From Halorubrum salinum (GTDB lineage Archaea; Halobacteriota; Halobacteria; Halobacteriales; Haloferacaceae): 64,000 bases of DNA. Shown piece by piece: positions 34,186 to 41,597 of this stretch. Below the pieces are notes generated by a model. That model did not search any database and was not told where the DNA came from. It worked only from the letters and a program-made list of their open reading frames with translations. The position numbers and the translations under genes were made by a program. Each line of letters begins with the position of its first letter. Positions within the stretch are counted from its first letter, which is position 1. The DNA is taken from positions 372,001-436,000 of the forward strand of contig NZ_JANHDO010000001.1 in assembly GCF_024494575.1 (NCBI RefSeq), written 5' to 3'.

Positions 34186-35433
34186 ATGGGCGTGCGTCGA
34201 ACCGCCGTCGTGAAACTCGCTGTTTCCGACGAGCAACGCGACGCACTCCACCGAACCGCCGAGCAATACCTGTACTGCGCGAACCGAACCGCCGACTACT
34301 GTTGGTCCGACACCTCCTACACTGAGTGTGAGACCAACAAGCGAGAGGTTCGTGACGCGCTCTATTCCGAACTTCGGGAGGAGACGGACCTACAGGCCCA
34401 ACTTGTCCAAGCCGCTATCAAACGCGCTGTCGAAGCCGTCAAAGCGTGTGTCGAACGGTGGAAAAAGGGACAGCGCGTCTCTCAACCGACGTTCACCGCT
34501 GAAACGATGGACTACGACACGCGAAGCGCGACGTTCTACCGGAACAAGGTGTCGCTGGCAACTGTTGAGAGCCGAGTCGAACCGTCGTTCGTTCTCCCGG
34601 CAGACAGTCCGACGCCCTACGAGCGGTACGTACTCTCCGAGAACTACGAGTTCCGCGAGAGTACGCTTCGGTACGACGCGGCCACTGACGAGTTCTACCT
34701 CAACATTTCGACGCGGCGGATAGACAGTGACGATGAGGTTTCGGAAGATACCGGGCACTCCGACCAAACGGTCCTCGGTATCGACCTCGGCGTTAATAGC
34801 CTCGCCGTCTCCTCAACCGGTCGTTTCTGGCAGGGAGACGACTACGACCATTGGTGCCGCGAGTTCGAGAAGCGGCGTGGTGAGATGCAACAGCGCGGCA
34901 CGCAGGCCGCACACAAGGCCCTGCTTCGCCTCGGGAAGCGTGAAGAAGCCTGGCGCAAACAGTACATCCACACGATCGCCAACGAACTCGTCTCGGAAGC
35001 TGTCGAACACGACTGCGACGTAATCGCGTTCGAGGACTTGAGCGACATTCGAGAGCGGCTTCCACAGGCGAAGTGGCACCACGTCTGGGCGTTCCGACGC
35101 CTGTTTGACTACGTCTCCTACAAAGCCCCTGAACAGGGAGTCTCCGTGGAGCAGGTTGAGCCGACCCATACATCCCAACGCTGTTCTCGGACGGACTGTG
35201 GCTTTACGCACGACGGCAACCGCCACGGCGAACAGTTCGAGTGCCAGAAGTGTGGGTATGAAGTGAACGCGGATTACAACGCCGCAAAGAATATCGGCGT
35301 GCGGTACGCTCGGAAGCGGCAACACAAACTCCGTTCCTCGCCCAAGTCGGGGAGCGGAGACGCACAAGTAGACGTGCGTGTGAATGGTGGGACGTTGAAC
35401 GGTGAGAGTCACCAGCCTCTTGCTGGCGACTGA
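34186..35433 (+). CDS. tnpB: TnpB RNA-guided endonuclease (IS1341-type)
   Basis: A 415-residue TnpB, the family from which Cas12 derives; it cuts DNA at sites matching its omega RNA guide. RuvC catalytic residues are visible: D200 in V-L-G-I-D-L-G-V-N, E283 in A-F-E-D-L-S-D, and D363 in N-A-D-Y-N-A-A-K-N. A zinc finger C333-x4-C338...C353-x2-C356 lies before the last. The N-terminal part (about 1-110) is the helical domain with W-K-K-G-Q-R and the WED-like region. All three acidic residues are intact, so activity is plausible. The reading frame is complete. ATG 34186 follows the promoter spacing. Confidence 0.96.
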   Translation: MGVRRTAVVKLAVSDEQRDALHRTAEQYLYCANRTADYCWSDTSYTECETNKREVRDALYSELREETDLQAQLVQAAIKRAVEAVKACVERWKKGQRVSQPTFTAETMDYDTRSATFYRNKVSLATVESRVEPSFVLPADSPTPYERYVLSENYEFRESTLRYDAATDEFYLNISTRRIDSDDEVSEDTGHSDQTVLGIDLGVNSLAVSSTGRFWQGDDYDHWCREFEKRRGEMQQRGTQAAHKALLRLGKREEAWRKQYIHTIANELVSEAVEHDCDVIAFEDLSDIRERLPQAKWHHVWAFRRLFDYVSYKAPEQGVSVEQVEPTHTSQRCSRTDCGFTHDGNRHGEQFECQKCGYEVNADYNAAKNIGVRYARKRQHKLRSSPKSGSGDAQVDVRVNGGTLNGESHQPLAGD

Positions 35434-35504
35434 TTGCCGGGAGTCCACATCAAAGCCCTACCCTCAAGGACCGAGGCGCGTAGCGCCGAGGGAGTAGGGT
35501 AGGG
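35330..35504 (+). ncRNA. Candidate omega RNA (reRNA) overlapping tnpB 3' end
   Basis: The 3' end of tnpB and the following right end fold into several hairpins: ACGCAC/GTGCGT (35360-35365 with 35374-35379), CCAGC/GCTGG (35412-35416 with 35422-35426), and the terminal right-end hairpin (35456-35504) with an inner GGCGC-gta-GCGCC. In TnpB elements the guide RNA scaffold comes from exactly this region, and in Halobacterium salinarum sense overlapping transcripts are known from IS1341 genes. The guide would begin just after the element end. Boundaries are estimated. Confidence 0.55.
35456..35504 (+). repeat. Right-end hairpin of the TnpB element
   Basis: Stem CCCTACCCT (35456-35464) with AGGGTAGGG (35496-35504); the loop holds an inner 5-bp stem GGCGC-gta-GCGCC (35475-35487). 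The ctcaagga motif at 35463-35470 is shared with the left end. Confidence 0.82.
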
Positions 35505-35508
35505 TAGT

Positions 35509-36753
35509 TTACTCGCTTCCCACTTTCGTTGTGACTCGGAATGTCTCCGGCGGGCTGACGATTCCGGCGACCGTCCCCATAGAGTGGATAACGGTGATCA
35601 GCGGGGCCAGCGGGACCGCGATCGCCCACTGGCGGTGCTTGTCGCCGTAGTAGCCGACGCCCAAGAGGAACCAGCCGATCGTACACAGCGCCAGCCCCAT
35701 CGACGCCGCGAAGAACAGCCCGCTGTACGCGATCGTCACGCTCAACAGCGACAGCGGGACGACGAGCAGGGTGACGATCGGCGAGAGCGCCCACGCGTAG
35801 TTTCGCACCCTCGTCAACAGCTCGTACCGGAGCGGCAGCATCGCCGACGCCTGAAGGTTTCCTGCCGCCCAGCGGCGGCGCTGCTGAATGATCTCGTACA
35901 GCGAGGGCGGAGCCTCGTTCCGGCAGACCGCGTCCGACAGCGCGAACGTCACGTCGAGTTCCCGGAAGGCCGCCCAGACGAACGCGGTGTCCTCGACCAA
36001 CGTTTCGCGGTCCCACGTCGTCGCGTCTTCCACCTCGGTGCGGACAGCGATGCCGCCGCCCCACGCGAACAGCGGGATCGAGAGACGCGCGAACGCGCGC
36101 TGTTCGATCTGAACGCCCATCCGGTACATGTCGGCCAGATAGCTGAGGTTGGACCCCGTGAGTCGGGGCTTCTCGCGGAGTTGAACGACGTCCGCGTCCG
36201 GCAGCCCGTCGAACGACTCGACGATGCTGTCTTCGTCGAGATAGAGGACGAACTCGGTCTGACAGTCCAGCGCCTGCCGGGCCCACTCCTGCGCGCGACC
36301 CTTGCGGACCGCGCGACAGGTGAATTCCTCAGGGACGGCGTGGACCGTTGCCCCGGTCACGTCAATGTCCGACTCCGCGATCACGTGGACGTCGTCGAGC
36401 CCATCGGGCAGGGAATCGACGGTGTCCTGAACGACCTCGGTGGCGTCGACGGTCATGATACGAACCTGTATCTCGTCGAGGCCGTACTCGTTCGGCGGGG
36501 GCTCGTAGCCCGCTCCCACGATCCCCGTGAGCACGAACCAGACGAGCGCGGTCGCCCCGAAGAGGAGCGTCACGCCCCAGAGCACGATTCCGAACAGCGA
36601 CCCGAGTCCGCCGTCGGCGACGGCGGTGGTGGTCGCCGCTTGGGCGGGAGCGCTGCCCGGTCCGGAGACGACGGTCGGTGCGAAAAGCGTCGCGAGACCG
36701 CCGACGACGAGTGCCAGCGTGACCGCGACCAGTGCGATGCGTTCGGTGTTCAT
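35509..36753 (-). CDS. Membrane glycosyltransferase, family 2
   Basis: A 414-residue processive-type GT2. Two N-terminal helices (about 5-30 and 52-80) precede the cytoplasmic catalytic domain. Motifs visible: D173-E-D in V-L-Y-L-D-E-D-S-I-V, the E-D of L-V-E-D-T-A-F (about 254-255), and Q290-Q-R-R-R-W295, the Q/RxxRW motif of polysaccharide synthases. Four further helices follow (about 318-400). It builds an extracellular polysaccharide or glycolipid from nucleotide sugars; product unknown. The start at 36753 is chosen because a TATA-like TTCATATGG is about 27 bases upstream; the frame runs further upstream without family similarity. The stop codon lies five bases from the TnpB element's right hairpin. 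Confidence 0.87.
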   Translation of the reverse strand: MNTERIALVAVTLALVVGGLATLFAPTVVSGPGSAPAQAATTTAVADGGLGSLFGIVLWGVTLLFGATALVWFVLTGIVGAGYEPPPNEYGLDEIQVRIMTVDATEVVQDTVDSLPDGLDDVHVIAESDIDVTGATVHAVPEEFTCRAVRKGRAQEWARQALDCQTEFVLYLDEDSIVESFDGLPDADVVQLREKPRLTGSNLSYLADMYRMGVQIEQRAFARLSIPLFAWGGGIAVRTEVEDATTWDRETLVEDTAFVWAAFRELDVTFALSDAVCRNEAPPSLYEIIQQRRRWAAGNLQASAMLPLRYELLTRVRNYAWALSPIVTLLVVPLSLLSVTIAYSGLFFAASMGLALCTIGWFLLGVGYYGDKHRQWAIAVPLAPLITVIHSMGTVAGIVSPPETFRVTTKVGSE

Positions 36754-37178
36754 CGTGGCTCCCCCTCCCGCGCCGAGCCATATGAACCGCCGAAACGCTG
36801 TACCGGGATTGGGCCGCGTTTCGATCGGATTTACGACGGTAATCCGGACTAACTCGAATAAATCGATAGACTGCAAAGCCATGATGTGTGTTGGTGTGTG
36901 TCGAGGTATCGGGCTGCTCGATCAAGGAGTAAACCACCGATCAGGCGGGGCGACCACGTCGCGCGCGTCGGGGGGCCGAGCCGCTCCACCGCCAGCCGCC
37001 TGCCGCGGGGAGGCGAGCGCCCCCGTACGCAGGTGCGCCAGCGGCGCGACGGTGGATCCGCCCCGTTGGATCCACACCATCGAGCGCGGGGAACTGCCAG
37101 ACGTGGACCTGCCAGTCGCCGGTGAGGTGATCGGGCGGGTGGACGAAGCCTCCACCCCGTGACCACTCCCCGTCGCGG
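36754..37178. other. 425-bp intergenic region without a clear gene
   Basis: Between the glycosyltransferase start and the TFS stop. An 8-bp inverted repeat GTGGATCC (37052-37059) and GGATCCAC (37068-37075) with an 8-base loop is present. The rightward frame ending at 37162 has a protein-like last part (W-I-H-T-I-E-R-G-E-L-P-D-V-D-L), but no convincing start, so a remnant gene is possible. Confidence 0.4.
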
Positions 37179-37508
37179 TCAGTTGTAGCCGCGCCAGCGC
37201 CGTCCGCACTCTTTGCATTTAAAAAATCGCGTCGGCGGCTCGTCGGCCGCGCCCGTCTGTTTGATCGTGTACCACGCCTCGCCGTGGCCGCACTCCTCGC
37301 AGACGACGTCGGTCGCGGTGGGCTTCCCCTCGAAGTTCGCGCCCTCTTCCGTCTCGATCACCTCGTCGCCGGTCTGTTCGGCGGTGGATTCGAACTGCGC
37401 GGCGAGCTCCTCGTCGCGCTCGGTGGTCGCGCCGCAGTCGTCGTTTTGACACACCATCTCTCCTTCGACCGAGACCATCATCGAGCCACAGTCGTCACAG
37501 AACTGCAT
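37179..37508 (-). CDS. tfs: Transcription factor S (TFIIS/RpoM-like)
   Basis: Rescues backtracked RNA polymerase by stimulating transcript cleavage. The 109-residue protein has two zinc ribbons. The first has C4-x2-C7...C20-x4-C25 (CQNDDC), and the second C70-x2-C73...C98-x2-C101 with the catalytic acidic pair D89-E90 in A-A-D-E-P-P-T-R-F-F. The end C-K-E-C-G-R-R-W-R-G-Y-N is typical. Start ATG 37508 gives the usual length; a longer frame is not conserved. The gene is monocistronic. Confidence 0.95.
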   Translation of the reverse strand: MQFCDDCGSMMVSVEGEMVCQNDDCGATTERDEELAAQFESTAEQTGDEVIETEEGANFEGKPTATDVVCEECGHGEAWYTIKQTGAADEPPTRFFKCKECGRRWRGYN

Positions 37509-37604
37509 ATGCGAGTAGGATACGGGATCGAGCGGTTTAGCTCCCGTGACTGCGCGCCGAACGAAGAGGGGCGGGCAGTGGGTGCTGGTGCGGTGACCTC
37601 CCGC

Positions 37605-37684
37605 AGTCTCACACCTCTCCAGTCTCACACCTCTCCAGCCTCACACCTCTCCAGCCTCACACCTCTCCAGCCTCACGCCTCCCC
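37605..37684. repeat. 16-bp tandem repeat, five copies
   Basis: Five copies of agtctcacacctctcc or agcctcacacctctcc from 37605, 37621, 37637, 37653 and 37669, the last one degenerate (agcctcacgcctcccc). The next bases (accctcgcg) look like a sixth broken copy. Period 16 is not a multiple of three, so no protein repeat is implied. Confidence 0.93.
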
Positions 37685-37726
37685 ACCCTCGCGCTTCGCG
37701 CTCTGCGAGCGCTCACCGCGTCCAGC

Positions 37727-37743
37727 GAGAATCGAAGATTCTC
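37727..37743. repeat. Perfect 7-bp hairpin
   Basis: GAGAATC (37727-37733), loop GAA, GATTCTC (37737-37743). It may act as a bidirectional transcript end for the converging signals, or be part of a dispersed repeat. Confidence 0.6.
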
Positions 37744-37819
37744 TGGCAGCCGGCGCTACGCGCGGGCGACCACCCGGAGGCGCGCCAGCCGCGACCGGTT
37801 CTCGACATCCCTCCGTCTG

Positions 37820-38950
37820 TCACACACCGCGCTCCGCGTCGACGCGCTCCCACGCGAGGTGCGCGACCACGCCGAGCAGGAACGCCACGCCGAGGTTCGT
37901 CGCCAGCGCGAGGACGCCGATCCCGACCGAGAGCGCGAGGTTCCCGGAGTCGGTGACGTTGCGCGCGAGCGAGACGGCGACGATCGCGAGCAGCGCGCCG
38001 AGCATCGCCACGGGGAACGCGGCGAGAAGCGCGGGGGTCGCGAAGAGGGCGGCGGCGAGGTAGCCGGCCCCGAGAACGACGTTCGCGCCTCCCGTTCGCG
38101 CGCCGAACGCGTGCTTGCCGGCCACGCCGTCACAGCCGTGACACATGGGTATCCCGCCCATCGGAACCGCGAGCAGGTTCGTCACGCCCATGCTCGCCGA
38201 TAGCTCGTCCGCCGTCACGTCGGCGTCGAACAGGTCGGCGAAAAGCAGGGAGGTCGCCAGCGCGGCGTTGCCGATCGTCATCGCGAGCTGGGCGAACACC
38301 CCGTCGAGCGTGCTCCGAGTGACGGCCGTTCCGAGGGCGGGCAGCGGCGGCGCGCCCGGCAGCCGGGGCGCGGGGACCCCCGCGGCGGCGAGCGCGACGA
38401 CGACGCCGGCGACTGCCACCGCCAGCGCGCTCGCCTTCCGGTGTCCCGCGAGCGCGGCGGCGGCCGCGATCGCCACGCCGCCGAGCGCGAGGACGGGGTC
38501 GCCGAGCGCGAGGTCGACGCCCGTCTGGAAGAGGATCAGCCCGACGGCGAACTGCACCCCGCGGATCACGGGCTCGCCGATCCACCGCTCGACGCGCGCG
38601 AGCGTCCCGGAGAGTCCGATCACGAGCAAGAGGGCGCCGAGCGCGAGCCCGGCGAGCGCCAGCTCCGCGTACGTCAGCGCCCCGGCGATCGCGAGCGCCG
38701 CGAGCGCCTTCATCGGCTCGACGGAGACGGGCAACCCGTACCGCATACCCCAGACGACCTGAAAGACGCCGAACGCGACGAGCACGTGCGGCAGCGACAC
38801 GTCGGTCAGGAGCGCGAGGGCGACGACGAGCGGAACGACAGTAATCGAATCTCCTATCGCTCCGGTCACCGACCCCCGATCGAATCGGATCTCGTGGTGT
38901 CGCTGCGTGACCGGTTCCAACACGAACGAGCGCCTCTCGGAGGCGAACAC
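37820..38950 (-). CDS. Molybdate/sulfate transporter (MOT1/SulP-like)
   Basis: A 376-residue membrane transporter with about ten helices. The MOT1 signatures are P-V-S-V-E-P-M-K-A (74-82, usual PVPVQPMKA) and G-G-I-P-M-C-H-G-C-D-G-V-A-G-K-H-A-F-G-A-R-T-G-G, which bind the oxyanion. The family imports molybdate and in some cases sulfate, by proton symport. The region is close to sulfur and molybdopterin-related genes, which fits either ion. The start is uncertain: GTG 38950 is the longest; another GTG nine codons in may be real. No TATA is clear. Confidence 0.85.
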   Translation of the reverse strand: MFASERRSFVLEPVTQRHHEIRFDRGSVTGAIGDSITVVPLVVALALLTDVSLPHVLVAFGVFQVVWGMRYGLPVSVEPMKALAALAIAGALTYAELALAGLALGALLLVIGLSGTLARVERWIGEPVIRGVQFAVGLILFQTGVDLALGDPVLALGGVAIAAAAALAGHRKASALAVAVAGVVVALAAAGVPAPRLPGAPPLPALGTAVTRSTLDGVFAQLAMTIGNAALATSLLFADLFDADVTADELSASMGVTNLLAVPMGGIPMCHGCDGVAGKHAFGARTGGANVVLGAGYLAAALFATPALLAAFPVAMLGALLAIVAVSLARNVTDSGNLALSVGIGVLALATNLGVAFLLGVVAHLAWERVDAERGV

Positions 38951-39010
38951 GCTTGAGTGTGTTCAGAAACCGAAGGCGACATCACCGCTGGCGTGTGTGT
39001 CCGATACCGG

Positions 39011-39658
39011 TTACGTGTCGCGCGCCGACTCGGCCGCCCGATCCGCCCTGGAGACCACCGGGCAGTTGCGAACGCGGAACTCGTCGACGTCGACGACTTC
39101 GACGATCTCCGTCCCCTCGTGCGTACAGGCGGCCTCGGGCGGCGCGGTGAAGTGCGGACACTGCTGGCAGTACGCGCGCTTGTCGACGGTGCGGTCGGCG
39201 CGCCCCGCGTCCGGCGCGTCGCCTCGACCCGGCGCGTCCGTCTCGCTCGGGCCGAACTCGGCTGCCGGACCGCCGACCCCGTCGGCGTCCCCGTCGAGCG
39301 ACTCCCAGACGTCCCCGTCGCCGAGGTCGCCGACCTCCATCTGTTCGAACGCGTCGTCGAGGTCGTCGATGTCGCCCGCATCACCCGAGGCCGGACCGAG
39401 TTCGTCGAAGGGATCCGTCGCCCCCTCATTGAGAGGGTCCGCCGCTCCGTCACCGAAGGCGTCCGTCGCCCCGCCCGATCCCAACTCCGGGCCGGGTCCG
39501 TCGCGGTCGGGTTCGGTGAACTCGACCCCGTCGTCAGTGACGTCGTCCGCGCCGTCCGTGTCTGTGCCGCTCGTGTCTGCGCCGCTCGTGTCTGCGCTCC
39601 CCGCGTCACGTTCCGCCCCGTCGTCCCTGTCGGTCGGTCCGCCGTCGCCGTCGCTCAC
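39011..39658 (-). CDS. Acidic protein with C-terminal Cys cluster, 215 aa
   Basis: I do not recognise the family. The first 145 residues are highly acidic low-complexity sequence (Asp, Gly, Ser, Thr), with repeated S-G-A-D-T-S-G-T-D-T encoded by 15-bp near-repeats. The last 60 residues form a compact Cys-rich domain: Y-C-Q-Q-C-P-H-F ... A-A-C-T-H-E-G-T-E-I-V-E-V-V-D ... N-C-P-V-V, a likely four-Cys/His zinc site. Its start overlaps the stop of the zinc-ribbon/coiled-coil gene (39655-39658), so translation is coupled. The pair probably act together; the role is unknown. Confidence 0.8.
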   Translation of the reverse strand: MSDGDGGPTDRDDGAERDAGSADTSGADTSGTDTDGADDVTDDGVEFTEPDRDGPGPELGSGGATDAFGDGAADPLNEGATDPFDELGPASGDAGDIDDLDDAFEQMEVGDLGDGDVWESLDGDADGVGGPAAEFGPSETDAPGRGDAPDAGRADRTVDKRAYCQQCPHFTAPPEAACTHEGTEIVEVVDVDEFRVRNCPVVSRADRAAESARDT

Positions 39659-40572
39659 GGGTCTCCTCCGTTCTCGTCCGTTCCGTTCGCGCCGTCTCTA
39701 GCGCCCTCTGCGGTGTCGGCTCCGTCCACGTCGCCGTCGAGCGCCGGCCGGTCGGCGACGACGAGGCGTGAACTCTTGAAAAACCACGTCCGCGGGTCGA
39801 TGTCGGCGAACGCTCGGCCGCAGTGGGGACACTCGGCGGTCGTCAAAAGCCCCAGTCTGACCGTCTCGCCGCAGTCGCCGCACGCCGCGGTCTCGACCCC
39901 GTGGCGGTTCGCGACGGTGGTCAAGGCGTCGAGCCGCTGGCGGTCGTCACGCTCGTCTTCGAGCGTCTCGATCCGGCGGCGGACGCGGAGGATCGCGCTC
40001 GCGACGCGAGAGAGCTTGTCCTCGACCGCGTCGACGTCGAGGTCGCCGACCTCCGCCTCCACGTCCGCGAGGCGGTCCTCCACGTCGGTCAGGTCGGTCG
40101 TGGCCGCATCGAGGTCGCCGGCCACCGAGTCGACCTCCGTCGCAACCTCGTCGAGACCGTCTTCGACCGAGCCGAGGTCGTCCTCGACCGAGTCGAGTCG
40201 GTCGACCGTCTCCTCGTGGACGTGGTCGGCAGGAGCCTTCGATTCGAGGTCGCGATACAGCTCCACGAACCGCTCTCTGAGGTCGGTCACCTTCTCGTCG
40301 ACGTCGGCGTCGAGTTCGTCGAGCCGGGAGCGTATCGACGCCACCTCGTCCGCGTCCGGGACCGCGATCCCCTCGGACTCCGCGAGTCCGACGATGGCGC
40401 GTTTCAACGCCTCCTCGCGGTCGACGCCGACCTCGTCGGCCGCGGCCCCGACAGCGCGGTCACGCAGTTCCGCGTCCGACCAGCCGCCGGCGCTCGACTC
40501 GTCGCCGACGCCGGATCCGTCGCTGACGCTCGACTCGTCGCCGACGCCGTCGGCCGGATCGAGGTCGCTCAT
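39655..40572 (-). CDS. Coiled-coil protein with C-terminal zinc ribbon, 305 aa
   Basis: An acidic protein with a long heptad-repeat coiled coil (about residues 75-215, e.g. V-E-D-D-L-G-S-V-E-D-G-L-D-E-V-A-T) and a zinc ribbon C-G-D-C ... C-P-H-C at about 228-247. After the ribbon comes W-F-F-K-S-S-R-L-V-V. A helical N-terminal segment (about 35-70, D-A-E-L-R-D-R-A-V-G-A-A-A-D-E-V) resembles a small winged or ribbon-helix domain. Function unknown. Overlaps the start of the following acidic Cys-cluster gene, and 85 bases separate it from the RecA-like gene upstream. Confidence 0.8.
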   Translation of the reverse strand: MSDLDPADGVGDESSVSDGSGVGDESSAGGWSDAELRDRAVGAAADEVGVDREEALKRAIVGLAESEGIAVPDADEVASIRSRLDELDADVDEKVTDLRERFVELYRDLESKAPADHVHEETVDRLDSVEDDLGSVEDGLDEVATEVDSVAGDLDAATTDLTDVEDRLADVEAEVGDLDVDAVEDKLSRVASAILRVRRRIETLEDERDDRQRLDALTTVANRHGVETAACGDCGETVRLGLLTTAECPHCGRAFADIDPRTWFFKSSRLVVADRPALDGDVDGADTAEGARDGANGTDENGGDP

Positions 40573-40657
40573 CGCGGATCCTCCGTCATCTACGGCTCGT
40601 AGAGGAGGGAGCCTTAAGTAATCTGCCGCGCCGTTCTCGGAATCGAGACTCGCGGCG

Positions 40658-41503
40658 TCACCTGATCTTCCGCACGTCGCTGATGTCGAACCCGCCGTCG
40701 TGGATCTCCGTCTCGAACCGGACGATGTTCTCCGATTCCAGCCGCGAGAGCACCCCGCGGAACTCGCGGACGAACATCGTTCGAGCGCGCTTCGAGCCGC
40801 CGCTCTCCCACGCGAACTGGAAGGTTCCGCCGGCGGCGTCGGTCAGCGCGCCGAACTCCCGATCGGTTATCGAGTCGGTGTTCACCAACACGAGGATGAG
40901 CCCGCCCCACTCGTAGGCCGCCTTCTTCAGCCCCTTCAACACCGTCGCGATGTCGCTCCACTCGGTGTCGCCGGAGACCATCGAGACGAGGTCGGTCACG
41001 GAGTCGATACAGACGAGGCTCCCCTCCGCGTTCGCGGACAGGTAGTCGCCGAACGCCGTGAGGACGTCCTCGTACTCTCCGCGGTCGCCCAAGTCCGTGA
41101 TCGACGTCGTCTCGTCTTCGTACCAGTCTCGCGGGATCGGACTGAGTTGGAAGTACTCGGCAGAGAGGTCCCGAAACGCGATCTCGTCGATCGCGGCGTC
41201 GACGATCTCGTCGACCATCGTATATCCCATCTCCCGCGTGATCGGTCCCGTGCCGGCGGTAAACGAGAGGTAGTGCACCTCGTCGGGGAGCCTCGCCCCC
41301 TCCGGGAGGTCGCCGTAGTACAGATCGAACAGCTCCTCGTCGGCGCGCGCGAGCGCGTTCATCGCGGCGCTCGTGTAGAGGAACTCCCGCGCTCCGGCTC
41401 CCGACTCGCCGGCGAGCAGCACGACGCTCCCCGGCGGTGCGCCCCCGTCGAGTATCGAGTCGAGGCGGGCGACGCCGAACGGCAGGCTCGTCATGTCACT
41501 CAT
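40658..41503 (-). CDS. RecA/KaiC-like (HTR-type) protein with degenerate Walker A
   Basis: A RecA-fold protein of 281 residues (start uncertain: ATG 41503 or the internal ATG 41494; a GTG at 41539 is also in frame). Walker A is broken: V-L-L-A-G-E-S-G-A-G-A-R-E-F, where the invariant Lys and Thr are Ala and Arg. Walker B is weak, V-C-I-D-S-V-T-D-L. The C-terminal part (F-V-R-E-F-R-G-V-L-S-R-L-E-S-E-N-I-V-R-F) is the usual KaiC-like end. It probably binds without hydrolysis; haloarchaea use such proteins in signalling near gas-vesicle, motility and sensory genes. Start position is not resolved. Confidence 0.83.
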   Translation of the reverse strand: MSDMTSLPFGVARLDSILDGGAPPGSVVLLAGESGAGAREFLYTSAAMNALARADEELFDLYYGDLPEGARLPDEVHYLSFTAGTGPITREMGYTMVDEIVDAAIDEIAFRDLSAEYFQLSPIPRDWYEDETTSITDLGDRGEYEDVLTAFGDYLSANAEGSLVCIDSVTDLVSMVSGDTEWSDIATVLKGLKKAAYEWGGLILVLVNTDSITDREFGALTDAAGGTFQFAWESGGSKRARTMFVREFRGVLSRLESENIVRFETEIHDGGFDISDVRKIR

Positions 41504-41597
41504 GGAGTCGCCGCTCCGCTTAGTGTTGTTGCTCGTCACCCCTCGCGTCGCCGCAGGTCATCCGTCGCGACTCGCGCGTCACCCGTCGAGCGACGCG

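Larger units (their letters stand above)
34055..35504 (+). mobile_element. IS1341-type (IS200/IS605 family) insertion element with solo tnpB
   Basis: The minimal span runs from a left-end hairpin (stem 34056-34064 with 34090-34098) to a right-end hairpin (35456-35464 with 35496-35504). Both ends share ctcaagga right after the left arm, and gagtagg in the right arm, which argues that they are related terminal structures. There is no tnpA, so the element depends on another transposase or is immobile. No target-site duplication is expected for this family. The exact termini and the TAM are not determined. The visible base composition of the tnpB gene is less G+C-rich than its neighbours. Confidence 0.85.
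37509..37819. other. Intergenic region with repeats
   Basis: No gene is supported in this 311-bp stretch. It holds a 16-bp tandem repeat (37605-37684) and a perfect hairpin GAGAATC-gaa-GATTCTC (37727-37743). The tail resembles a haloarchaeal dispersed intergenic element; see findings. Confidence 0.6.

Noticed and set aside
36754-36882. 43-residue N-terminal extension of the glycosyltransferase
   Set aside because: It has no family similarity, and a TATA-like element inside it fits a start at 36753.
37605-37684. CRISPR array
   Set aside because: Units are 16 bp with no spacers between them; it is a simple tandem repeat and no cas gene is near.
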